From: Gnetum montanum
Lineage: Eukaryota; Streptophyta; Gnetopsida; Gnetales; Gnetaceae
Length of the DNA stretch: 64,000 nt
NCBI GenBank assembly: GCA_015680685.1
Contig: MNCI01012686.1
Location: forward strand, 601,119-665,118
Reading direction: 5' to 3'
In this document: positions 21,886-31,149 of the stretch, one piece after another
How the letters are laid out: the number at the start of each line of letters is the position of its first letter
Position numbering within the stretch: the first letter of the stretch is position 1
Made by a program: the position numbers and the translations under genes
The notes under the pieces: generated by a model
Told to the model about the DNA's origin: nothing
Databases searched by the model: none
The model's input: only the letters and a program-made list of their open reading frames with translations

Positions 21886-22709
21886 TGGTGAACAGAGATG
21901 AAAACTACAACGATGACATGCAAGAAACGTGCAATGACAATAGATGGAATTGGCCTTGCCCCCTCTCTCAAATAGTAGACGTGAACACTATGGTCTCTAT
22001 GACCAAGTAGTGGCAGGTGCATGAATGGTGAGGTGTGCAAGGAATGGATGATGACTAGGCATGTGTGCGGGTGACATGCAATGGTAGTAACAATGGTAGA
22101 GACATGTGCATTAGCAACAGTTAATGGTGCACAAGAGCCATAGCAAAGAGAGTTAACATTGCAGTCAGCTATAACTAGCGACACATGATGAGCAAATGAC
22201 TATAGGTGGCACAGTCAATGACATTGTATCTCTCTCTCTTCCTACAGCTATATGCGTAGCAGAGAATAGCAAATAGAGGCATGAATTACAGTGGTAGGCA
22301 CATCCAAATCAGCATGTGCATGGCATCGTACGCAACTATGGTAGTGCATTGTCACAACAAGCTTGATCACATTGTCTCTCTTACTCATGGGCCAAGTAGC
22401 AGGGTTTTCTGCCCAATAATGGACACCACTAGTAGCACAAACCAGTAGCAACAACGGGGAACCAAGGAAAAGTTTAAATTTATTAATTACTTACTATATT
22501 TTCATGAAGTCTTAGAATTCAAAATAGTTATTCAATCTAAATTCTCCCAATCTTCTAGTTTAATTTACTATTTTTTAAAACATCACATAGCCCTCTCTAG
22601 CTGAGACTATTCCTGAGCTTCCATACCCATGTGGGAGGTATCCTAGGCAATCGTCTCCTTAAAATAGCTTTTTTTGGGTATTAGTATATCCAAAATCTAC
22701 ACATCAACA
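21886..22709 (+). repeat. C 5' LTR (start uncertain)
   Basis: Ends ...TACACATCAACA at 22709, right before a primer site. The last 300 bases match the solo LTR at 39655-40194 block by block (GTAGCAAC...GGGAA...TTTAATTT; ACCCATGTGGGAGGT; CCAAAATCTACACATCAACA). Its start is set only by where B's RNase H stops. The body is rich in short ATGGTAG/GCAACA words. Confidence 0.6.
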
Positions 22710-22715
22710 CCTTTT

Positions 22716-22732
22716 TGGTGCTAGATGGAGGG
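22716..22732 (+). other. C primer binding site
   Basis: TGGTGCTAGATGGAGGG, 6 bases after the LTR end. It differs from the T1 site TGGCGCTAGAAGGAGGG at two positions. Confidence 0.6.
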
Positions 22733-23386
22733 TCATTTTTCTAGCCTTTGTTTTCCATTTTTTTGAAATATCAGTTTTTCTTGTCATTTTCTATTTGTAA
22801 TCCTGTTTTGTTGTCTCAAAATTGTTGTTTCCCTAAATTTTATTTTATTTTATTTTGCACTCCTTATTGAAAACCTTGTCTCCAAAACCTTTGTTTTTTG
22901 ATTTTTTTTCTTGTTTCTTTTCTTGAAAAATTGATGTTTCCCATTTTTTGAATATTATCATTAGAATCCTAAACTTTCTTTTTCCCAATTATGATGTTAG
23001 CAGTCCTTACCTTAATCTTGACTTTGGTGAGGTGATTTTCATTAAATATTTAGTTTTAAATTTACTTTTATAAAATTTTCATTTCACTATTTTCCTTTTA
23101 AATTTTATATATTGCAATTTTCTACATTTATTATTTTTGTCTTTTAAATAGCAAATTTTAGTTTTCTATTAAAAAATAATAATATTATTTCAATATTCTT
23201 CTTTTCACCTAATTTTATAGTTTTATTTAACCATTTATATTTTATGATTTTTGTTTTATGAGCGAACCTTCCCAACAAGAATTACTTACCTTTGCCCCTA
23301 ACCAACCAACAGCCCATCTCTTTACGTTAAGAAAACAACAAGCTTCATGTTTCCCAAGTTCTATCCCTAGAAGAACTTGAACAAGG
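22733..23386. other. C leader, AT-rich
   Basis: T-rich untranslated leader between primer site and gag. No ORF or other signal. Confidence 0.5.
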
Positions 23387-24300
23387 ATGGTAGCAAATCA
23401 ACCTCTAGATTCCTTGGTGAGCAATCCCTTTAACTTCACCAAATATCATGATATCCCACAATTACTCCAAAACATAAACTTGTTCTTTGATCCCACAACC
23501 CCTACTAGTGATACCCACCAACATATACAATGTTTTGAAACCTTACTAGGGATCCATAACATTGTACAAAACAACATAGCATATAGGGTATTTATGACAA
23601 CTTTTAGGAGTGAAGCCACCCAATGGTTTTTTATGCTTCCTAATGCCTCCATTAACTTATGGAAAGAATTCAAAAATAATTTCATGCTTCAATTCAACAA
23701 ATTTACTAGCCTAGCCATAACATCAAATAATTTCACAAGCTTAAGAAAAATACTTGGGGAAAATATCTATGACTACAACCTAAGATTCCTTCATCAACTT
23801 GCTTATGTGATAAGTGAGATGCATCCACAACCCGATGGCATCCTCAATTTTTACTTGTCCATCATTGACTCAATCTTTGCCTATGCCATCAAATCTGATC
23901 CCAACATAACAAAAATATAGGAAGTGATGGCTAAAGCTATTGAGTTAGAACAAATTACCCTCATGAATAGTATTCAAATCCAATTTAAAATGATGAGTGT
24001 CAATAACCCTATGCAATCTAGTCCTCTACCTTTAACAACTTTTCCAATGACCAATACTTTGTCTTAGACTCCTTCCCCCCTTAAACTAACTTAACCTTCA
24101 AACAATTATTTTCAAAGTTCAACATCTTTTTCATTTCTACCATCTAACATTGATTTGAATGATGACCAATTAAAAGACTTAATCCAATCAATCGTAAATC
24201 CAAATGGGATATCCAATCCAATTGGACCTACAACTGAAACTCAAAATCAAATGACCCAAATATAATGTCACTTCAAAAACTTTCCAATGAAGTAGTTGAG
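23387..24300 (+). pseudogene. C gag
   Basis: Open for 177 residues to TAG 23918: MVANQPLDSLVSNPFNFTKY, then QCFETLLGIHNI, EATQWFFMLPNASINLWKEF and LRKILGENIYDYNLRFLHQL. This is a typical plant gag capsid region (the WF..LP..SI..W..F motif is the core of the retrotransposon gag family). After the stop the frame goes on (VMAKAIELEQITL). T1 gag is the nearest relative in the window. Confidence 0.8.
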
Positions 24301-25014
24301 TTAAAGTGAAACAACAACAAGGTTCCTATACAATCTAAAAAGTCAAGTACATCAATCAATGACAACTATTGTTGTCTTCAGAACACTAGGCAACATTCTG
24401 AGAAAACTTGTCCTCAATTTTTAGTACCATATGATGATAATGCCCTAAATCAACAAAATGAGAAAACCCCTATCATGGTCCTTAATGTACCTCATGAAAC
24501 AGAAAATGAAGAGGTTTTCTCATTAGAACAAGTTATGGTAAGTAACCCCAACCCACATAACACTTGCTACTGTAGACTTAGTAACATTATGAACAACACA
24601 CAACAACAAACTAGGAATGATCCTTATACTCCTTCAAACAAAAGAGCTCCTAGTTAAAACAACACAAATACTTAACCCAGGTCATCCCAAACAAATGTCC
24701 CACAATGACCAAAACCCCCTTTATACCTAGAAGAGCTCCACCTCAACAAAAGGCCAAAGACATACATAAGACTTATGATCTAGTTGAGAATTTGAAAAGA
24801 GTTAAAGCCAACATTTCGATGTATGATCTCCTACACTTTAATGAAATGAAAGAGATGATTCAAGAGATAGTTCATAGACTTAAAAACAATAAAGAAAAAT
24901 CTTCAACAATCGAAAGGCAAGTTCATTTTGTAGAAAGTTCTAACATGTTATCAATACAAAATGCAAGTAATTCCATGATGAGCAAGAAAGAGTAACCTCC
25001 TTTCCTAATAACTC
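24301..25014 (+). pseudogene. C gag C-terminal and linker region
   Basis: Two open pieces: 24475-24657 (VPHETENEEVFSLEQVM) and 24705-24995 (RAPPQQKAKDIHKTYDLVEN, then LKRVKANISMYDLLHFNEMK). The second matches T1 around 2030-2090 (DLIEDLKHVKANISFY), directly before protease. It is a conserved but unnamed linker. Confidence 0.65.
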
Positions 25015-25412
25015 TAATTATTTTAGGAAAGAACATTCATAATTGTTTGATGGATTTTGAAGCAATTGTTAGTGTCATGCCACTTGAGGTATGTAAAACC
25101 TTAAAAGCACGGATGCTATCAGAAGTGAGAAGTGTGATACAACTCGATGGATCTAACGTGCCTGTAGTAGGGTTATTAAAAGGAGTGAAAGTACAACTTA
25201 AAGAATATCTTACATTTACATGTTATACACATATCTTAGTAGTTGATATGTCATCTACTTATGATGTGCTCTTATCTAGGACTTTTAGAGCCAAGTTTGG
25301 GGGCTTCTTTAGGCCAGATTTCTTAGAATTATTAATTCCTATTAAAGGAAAGTTTGAATACATGGTCATACCAAGAGAGCCTTTCTATAAACTAGTTACA
25401 ACCTCTAATTAG
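25015..25412 (+). pseudogene. C protease-like domain with damaged active site
   Basis: NCLMDFEAIVSVMPLEVCKT aligns with T1 NCLIDSGAMSTIMSLSICKK: the Asp is kept but the S-G-A becomes F-E-A. LDGSNVPVVGLLKGVKVQLK and HILVVDMSSTYDVLLSRTFR follow as expected for the flap and later strands. The reading frame is open to 25410. Without the Gly the enzyme would not be active. Confidence 0.75.
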
Positions 25413-26223
25413 CAAAATTAATCTTTGGAAAGTCAAAACACTAATCTTTATATTGGAGTTATTGAGGTTGAGCATGTTGAACATGTTATAAATGACCATG
25501 TGAGTGAAATTACAAAAATAAATCTTTTTCTCATACAGATTCCACCCAAGCCTATCAAACTTCTAAAGAAGGAGAAGAAATTTATAAAGATATCTTGCCT
25601 TATCATCAACATAATGGAAAGAGATTTCTTTTGGATGACCTACCACCTTTAGGAGAGGACAAAGCTATAAATGAGATCCTAGCCATTAAAACATTAGGAG
25701 GTTTGCTAAATTTTGACAACATATCCATGGAACATGTTCCTAGATAAGCTATATTTGATAACCTACAAAAACTTAGATCTGTTAGACCTAAGATTGAAAC
25801 TTGGATGAAAGAAGAACTTGATGAACTTTTAGAATCTGAAATTATTCATCTTATGAAACATTTAAGTTGGACATCAAATTTAGTTCCTGATAGAAAATGA
25901 ACAAGTGAATTACAATCATGTATCAATTTTTGTAATTTCAATCATCGACAAATTGTTAAAAGGTGGTTTGACAAGAGATATGTAGGTAAAGTCTTTAAAA
26001 TAGAATATCTAGTCCTTAAGAGACATAGAGCATCTGGTCAAACAAATTCTCAAAATAATTTCTCCCCTATGTGGTCAGGCCCATGCCAAGTTACAAATGT
26101 CATTGGCCCCAATGTTCAGAAAATTGCTACTTTGCAAGGATATGAGTTACCTAGAAATTTTAATGCATTTTATCTGAAGCATTTCTACTCAAGTGTTCCA
26201 CGTGGACACCTGATAGATCCTTA
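25413..26223 (+). pseudogene. C fused RT start and integrase end (internal deletion)
   Basis: 25560-25900 carries the linker and the first part of RT (PKIETWMKEELDELLESEII, then SWTSNLVPDRK, stop, and CINFCNFNH). At about 25945-25953 this runs in frame straight into QIVKRWFDKRYVGKVFKIEY, the integrase C-terminal part (T1 equivalent QVKRWFDRKALKRTFKIGDL). It ends at TAG 26221-26223 (FYLKHFYSSVPRGHLIDP). The RT palm, RNase H and integrase core are missing. C could move only with proteins from another element. Confidence 0.75.
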
Positions 26224-27544
26224 GTTGCATGTTTTCTTTCTCTTCACCATGCATTTCATTTGTATATAGTTTCATTTGCATATTTTCTTTGCATCTCCAT
26301 CATTTCTTTCTTAGCATATTAGTTTTGGTTTGATTTGTATTTTTCATATGATTTTAATAACCATTATGCTTGTTCAAATTACTAGGCATTGGGTCATCAT
26401 AACACCATTGGAAAATAATGCAAGTATACTGCTTTATATGATATATCCTATTACTATAATCTCCTTTATATTATATATTTCAATAAAGCTATGATTCTTC
26501 CTAATCTTTTTCAAGGTTTTAGTTTATTGGTTATGTTGGATTATGGAGGATGAGATTTATGCTACTTATCATGTAATCATCATGATTATGTAAGTGTAGG
26601 ATATGTGATGTTGGAGAATGGCTAACCATAATCACTAGGTGACCTTGGAAAATGCCTTTTTCCCTCTCATAATTCCCAACTCTCAAGTGTGATAATCCAT
26701 GGCTATCCTATAGGCAACGTTGTGAAATGTGTTCATCTCCACTTGAAAACCCTTAGCCACCTAGGAAACTTGCTATGTTGCAATTAGATTGTAATAAAAG
26801 GCGCATGCACAAGAGTTGAACTGCACCATGGGCAAAGTTTTGAAAGGACCATGTTCTTTGGCAATGTAGCTAATTGGCTAGACTCATGTTGGAATTCCTA
26901 CCTTAAAAATGAAGTACACCATGAACAAAGTCTCCTAAAAAAAAAAAAAAGAACCATGTTCATTAACAATGTAATAAGTTCTTGAGTGTGATGGGATTCG
27001 GTAGCAATCCTCACCCTAACCTCCATTTTCCCTTTTCAACCTATTTCCCTAAAATTCAAAAAGAGAAAAGAAAATAATCCCTTTTCACCCATTCCCTTTT
27101 TGAATGTTAAAAAAAGAATACAGATCCAAAGAAAAATTTGAAAGTTATGGCTAGCTATGATCTAAAATAAGCTTGTCCTCATTAAGTTTTGCGTAAGTCT
27201 CGTGCTCAAAGTAGTCCACATACCTTTTTACTTTTACCTTGTGAGAAGATTGGGAATGAGATCTTAATTTTATATATATAGAGTTAAAATAATGAATTAT
27301 ATGTTTAAATTTTAATTAAACAAGGTGGTGTGATTAAAGGTGACTCATGTTTAGTGCTTTTTTGCTTGTGTGATTATTCTAATCATTTTAAAAAAATATT
27401 ATAGTTTACTCCCAATTTCATTTTGTCCTTATTTTATGATCCTTTTGATTCTTAATATTTTACATATTCTTCCATCATTTTAAAATTTCAATAGTTTTGC
27501 TATGCTTGCACTTGCATGCAATTAAAAATTTGAGGGCTAAGTAT
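26224..27544 (+). other. C 3' untranslated region and possible polypurine tract
   Basis: Non-coding, with AT-rich runs and A11 or longer near 26938-26950. Just before the proposed 3' LTR is TTTGAGGGCTAAGTAT (27529-27544), a weak purine tract. Confidence 0.4.
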
Positions 27545-28590
27545 TGATGTGAACACTTTCTATGCTCTCATGAAACCATGATTATCAACATCTCTATCTC
27601 TTTCTCTATCTCTCTATATATATAAGAAGAGAAAACCAATAAGATATTAAAATTGCAAACAACAATTTTGCAACAAGATGAAATATTCTATTGATTTAGG
27701 AAAGAGGTTATATATTATATTAAAGAATTATAAGGCAACCTATTAGTCTTCTTCACCAATGTGTTTTCAAATATATATGTCTTTTAAAAAAATATAACTT
27801 AGCTTTTTCTTTTAAGAATAGGACATGGGGTTGTTCCAAGACAGAATAATTTTATTTTTTTCGGAAAAAATCAAACGAATTTGTATTCTATACCGTTGTA
27901 CAGTGCAGGCCAGGGCCGGTGGCCCCACATTGGTCAAGAATAATCACCCAGAAATCCCGAAGGCCCGCCCCGCCGGGTTGTTCCAGGACAGAATAATACT
28001 GACAATAATAATCATAATAATTGGGTGGCGGAACCAAAGTTGACATGATTTATTATACTTATAAATTACAGTAACGTTTTTGGGAAAAAAAATGGCATAT
28101 AGGGCAGAGGTTGCTGAAGAATCATGTCAAGAACAGATTGATGGCGGTAGAGAATGCGATGATAAGTTAGGGATGTTTCACAATGCTTAGTGGTAGTAAC
28201 CCGCGACGTGGGCATTTAAGTCAGCAGCAACAAGCAGCGATAGAAGGGGGTCGCAAACAGCAACAAGGCATCATCGGGCAGCTGCTCCTCTCTTGGGCAG
28301 GGTGCGGGACGGTGGCGATTGCGGTTGCAGGCGGATCAAGCAGCCTCCCCTCTCTCCCAGTCAGTTGTCACGCAGCGATGGCAAGGCATGCAAACGAAAA
28401 CAATGTCAAACAGCGACAGCAGTCACAGCAGCTATGGACAACACGCAGGCAGCACCAAGGATGGCTACCGGCCTCTCTCCCATCAGCAGTCGGCGACGAG
28501 ACGAGCACATAGGAGAGCTCAAAAATTACTGATGATCACATCATAGGGCTCAAAATTTTTGGATTTATCATTTGGATACACATTCCAACG
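27545..28590 (+). repeat. Probable C 3' LTR or LTR remnant
   Basis: Starts TGATGTGAACAC after a purine tract. It contains GCAGGCCAGGGCCGGTGGCCCC, shared in part with the solo LTR at 39739-39763, and a CAG/CAA-rich block (28180-28500) of the same style as C's 5' LTR. The end does not show the CATCAACA terminus of the 5' copy, so it may be truncated or replaced. Open frames at 28183-28546 overlap in three frames and look like a by-product of the CAG-rich repeats. Confidence 0.35.
27827..27997. repeat. 22-bp direct repeat flanking a GC-rich insert
   Basis: GGGTTGTTCCAAGACAGAAT at 27828 and GGGTTGTTCCAGGACAGAAT at 27975 are near-identical, 147 bases apart. Between them lies a GC-rich piece (CAGGGCCGGTGGCCCC, CCCGCCCCGCC) in AT-rich surroundings. 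Confidence 0.55.
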
Positions 28591-28614
28591 TTCCCACGCT
28601 CATGTGTTCCCCAT

Positions 28615-28871
28615 CATTGTGTAACGTAGGCTTGTTAAGTAAGGCATAGTAAGCCAAGCAATAGTTAATTGGTGACTACTCATAAACCTATAAAAGGGTT
28701 CGCACACAAGTCTTTTTAAGTAGACCAATGCCTTAAACACTGAAACCAAGGAAATTCCTTTGTCCTTCCCATTCATTCATAAAACCTCTCGCATCTTTAC
28801 CTTTGACACCCAAAGGCTCAAGGCTCAATGTTTTCAGGTTAACGTTTCCGGGATTTAACTTTTTCAACACA
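28615..28871 (+). mobile_element. Possible small solo LTR
   Basis: TGTTCCCCATC...TTTTTCAACACA, about 257 bp, with a TATA box CCTATAAAAGGG at 28687-28698. CATG flanks both sides (28611-28614 and 28872-28875). The size, TG...CA ends and TATA fit a short LTR. No partner copy is present, so a host promoter remains possible. Confidence 0.35.
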
Positions 28872-29216
28872 CATGAAAATCAAATGCACCTTTGCAGTTT
28901 GATGGATTTGAGCCAACACAATGCACAACTGAACAAGTTGCATCCTTATTCCTAGGGAACAAAGGGACCGGGTATTTCATTTATTATCACCTGCAATATT
29001 AGGGCTACATAGTTCTTAAAATCGGAGTACCAGCAAAGCATACTTTCGTACATTCTCACCTCATTGCAATGTTATCAAAACTATGAGACTGTAGCATTAA
29101 TGTCTGCAGAATTTGATTACAACCTCCCAAACAAAAGTGCAGATTTAACCACGAAGATCCATCCGTGAAGCAAGAAAGTTAAAATTAACTTAGTACTATC
29201 CGTGTCTCAGAGAAGT
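28872..29216. other. No gene seen
   Basis: Unique-looking sequence of mixed composition. It could be the 3' untranslated region of the minus-strand exon at 29217. Confidence 0.3.
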
Positions 29217-29343
29217 TCACACAACTTGGGGCAAATTCTTCAACTCAACACAAAAATCATCGCATTCACACCAACGATACTTTGCATCAGGAGAGACTTC
29301 TAATGTACAAAGATCCAGGAGGTTTACCTCTACCATGCAATCA
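29217..29343 (-). CDS. Possible last exon of a host gene or fragment
   Basis: The minus-strand frame is open over 89 residues (29486-29217). The sequence TATATTTGTTTCAG at about 29344-29357 (minus strand) is a good plant 3' splice site. It is followed by GDCMVEVNLLDLCTLEVSPD and ends CVELKNLPQVV before TGA. I do not recognise the protein. It could be the end of a leucine-rich protein, but this is not secure. Upstream exons were not found, so it may be a gene fragment. Confidence 0.3.
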
Positions 29344-29517
29344 CCCTGAAACAAATATACAATTTCATAAAAATATAAAGGATGATCAGGCTCAATGCTC
29401 ATTCTGCTTGGCTTGGAAAGATGGTGGATAATCATAATGGTAAATAAACCATGTCTATCCTCTTTTATGCACAAATTCAAACCCACATTAAAAAAACAAA
29501 CACTTTAGCATCACTCT

Positions 29518-29725
29518 AAAGCGATGCGTGGGAAATTCGCGATTCCCAAGAAAATTTCACGAACTGTTCACGGTGGATTCGGGCAAGTGTACAAAAGTGT
29601 AAAATCTGCATTGGGTACGTAAATTATAATTTTTCGTACAATGGTGTCTCGATTTTCAACTTTCAACTTTCAACCATAACATTCATTGTCCATTCAAATC
29701 TTACCTGTTTTTACCTACAAATCGC
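29518..29725 (+). repeat. Dispersed repeat, copy 1
   Basis: Same orientation match to 34338-34590: GCGATTCCCAA, GAACTGTTCACG.TGGATTC, then GGGTA.GTA and TTCA..TAAATCTTACCT-like blocks. It lies before the hAT pseudogene while the other copies lie after it. Confidence 0.55.
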
Positions 29726-29862
29726 GTCCAATCTTACCTGTTTTTACTGCAAATAGTGTCCGCATCCAACACCTTTTATTGACAGTCCAAACACTTGTAT
29801 TTCTGATTTCTCTCTTTCAGCTGTGAAATTCTTTGTTTCATCTTCAGTATCTTACAGCATCT

Positions 29863-30057
29863 ATGGGTGACGAAGGAGGAGATGAAGGAGCCCATATTGA
29901 TTTTTTCTATGGCATATATAGTGTGTCAACTATCATCTCATTTTTAGTTGCCCAACGCCCGTTGAGGATTGCTTACGGTGCCCTTTCGCTTGCACCAACC
30001 TCTTTTAAGAGTTTGTCAATTTTTTCATGTTTGATTACAATTTGTTCAAAGAGATAA
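29863..30057 (+). CDS. Small unrecognised ORF
   Basis: ATG 29863 opens 64 residues: MGDEGGDEGAHIDFFYGIYS, then a hydrophobic stretch (VSTIISFLVAQ) and APTSFKSLSIFSCLITICSK. An acidic start and a possible membrane segment can be seen. No known family. It lies ahead of the hAT pseudogene on the same strand and may be chance. Confidence 0.2.
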   Translation: MGDEGGDEGAHIDFFYGIYSVSTIISFLVAQRPLRIAYGALSLAPTSFKSLSIFSCLITICSKR

Positions 30058-30148
30058 AATATTTGAAGGTTCTCGTTGAATCATTTTTTTCTCATCCTTT
30101 GAGATTTCCTGTCATTTTCGAAACTTTTCCTTTTTGTTTCGTACTTTG

Positions 30149-30350
30149 GTTTAATGTTAGGGCGAATGCTTACATTGCAGAGTTTAATGTTATGGTGAAT
30201 GCTTGAAGAAAACAGACTGAAAATTTTAGCGGAAAGAGAACAAATTCTCTTGGCTAAATATTTATTATACTTTTCATCGTTTAACAATTTCAAAACAAAT
30301 TCTCTTGGCTAAATATTTATTATACTTTTCATCATTTAACAATTTCAAAA
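30149..30350. repeat. Two short tandem duplications
   Basis: 30149-30171 and 30182-30204 repeat GTTTAATGTTA.GG.GAATGCTT (period 33). 30241-30295 and 30296-30350 are a 55-bp tandem pair differing at one or two bases (CAAATTCTCTTGGCTAAATA...). Confidence 0.85.
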
Positions 30351-31149
30351 TAGCTTTTTGTTCAGTACGCAAGGCTTACCTCATCAAGACCATTCTTTAA
30401 TGTTTTAGATAATTGAGTTTTTATTTTTGAAATGTGCTTAAGTTCTTAGTGCATCAATGCTTATCCCTATTTGAAGGTGTACTAGAAAAAAAATTACTGA
30501 AGTGGTTTTGAAAACATTTCACTTTAATCAGTTAATGCCTTTGATACAACGTTTTGTTTGGTTTCTAGATTAATTGTAGTTATGACACTTTTTTTCTAGG
30601 TTGATTGGTTTGTTTTTTTTTTTTATCAAAGTAGAAAAGATTGATGAACAGAATCAAAATTATACAGATGCATTAAAGCTGCTTTCACTATTTTTTAACT
30701 TGGGCTTTATTCTTTCATTCAAAAAGGCAATTCGTTCATGATGCCATATTTCATATTTTATGAAATCTCATCTTTGTTTCAATAGTTATTAAGTACATTT
30801 GTCTATGATTTTCAATTTTTTTTTATTCCTTATTGAAATTTTATCTTGTTATGTTTAAATTTATCACTATTTTGTATGTTCAATTTTTCCCTAACCCGAT
30901 TATTGTTTTGCATTTCCAAATTTATTGCATTGAATGACATTTTAGTGTTAAAGCTCTTAAGACATTTTTCTAAAAGCTCTTTGTTAGGAGAAAAAGAAAA
31001 AATAGATACCCTTAATCTCAGTAATTTGGGCAATTGGTAGATATATCTATTTGTAATTTTTTTAAAAAAATTCATTTTAACTTTTGTGAAGAGTAGCAGT
31101 CATATCTCATTTTCTAATTTTTACCATTAATATTTACAGAGTCATAAAG
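30351..31149. other. AT-rich sequence before the hAT pseudogene
   Basis: T-runs and broken frames only. It may include the hAT 5' terminal region, but no inverted repeat could be paired by eye. Confidence 0.4.

Noticed and set aside
21837-22454. Minus-strand ORFs rich in His/Val/Cys in the C 5' LTR
   Set aside because: They lie in repetitive LTR sequence (ATGGTAG and GCAACA words) and are not kept in the related solo LTR.
28183-28546. Three overlapping open frames with Gln/Ser/Ala-rich protein
   Set aside because: Produced by CAG/CAA-rich repeat sequence within an LTR remnant; no frame is favoured.
29524-29620. A GGFGQVYK-like string in one frame, resembling a protein-kinase glycine loop
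   Set aside because: The homologous copy at 34338-34430 does not keep it in any frame and no other kinase motif follows. Likely chance.
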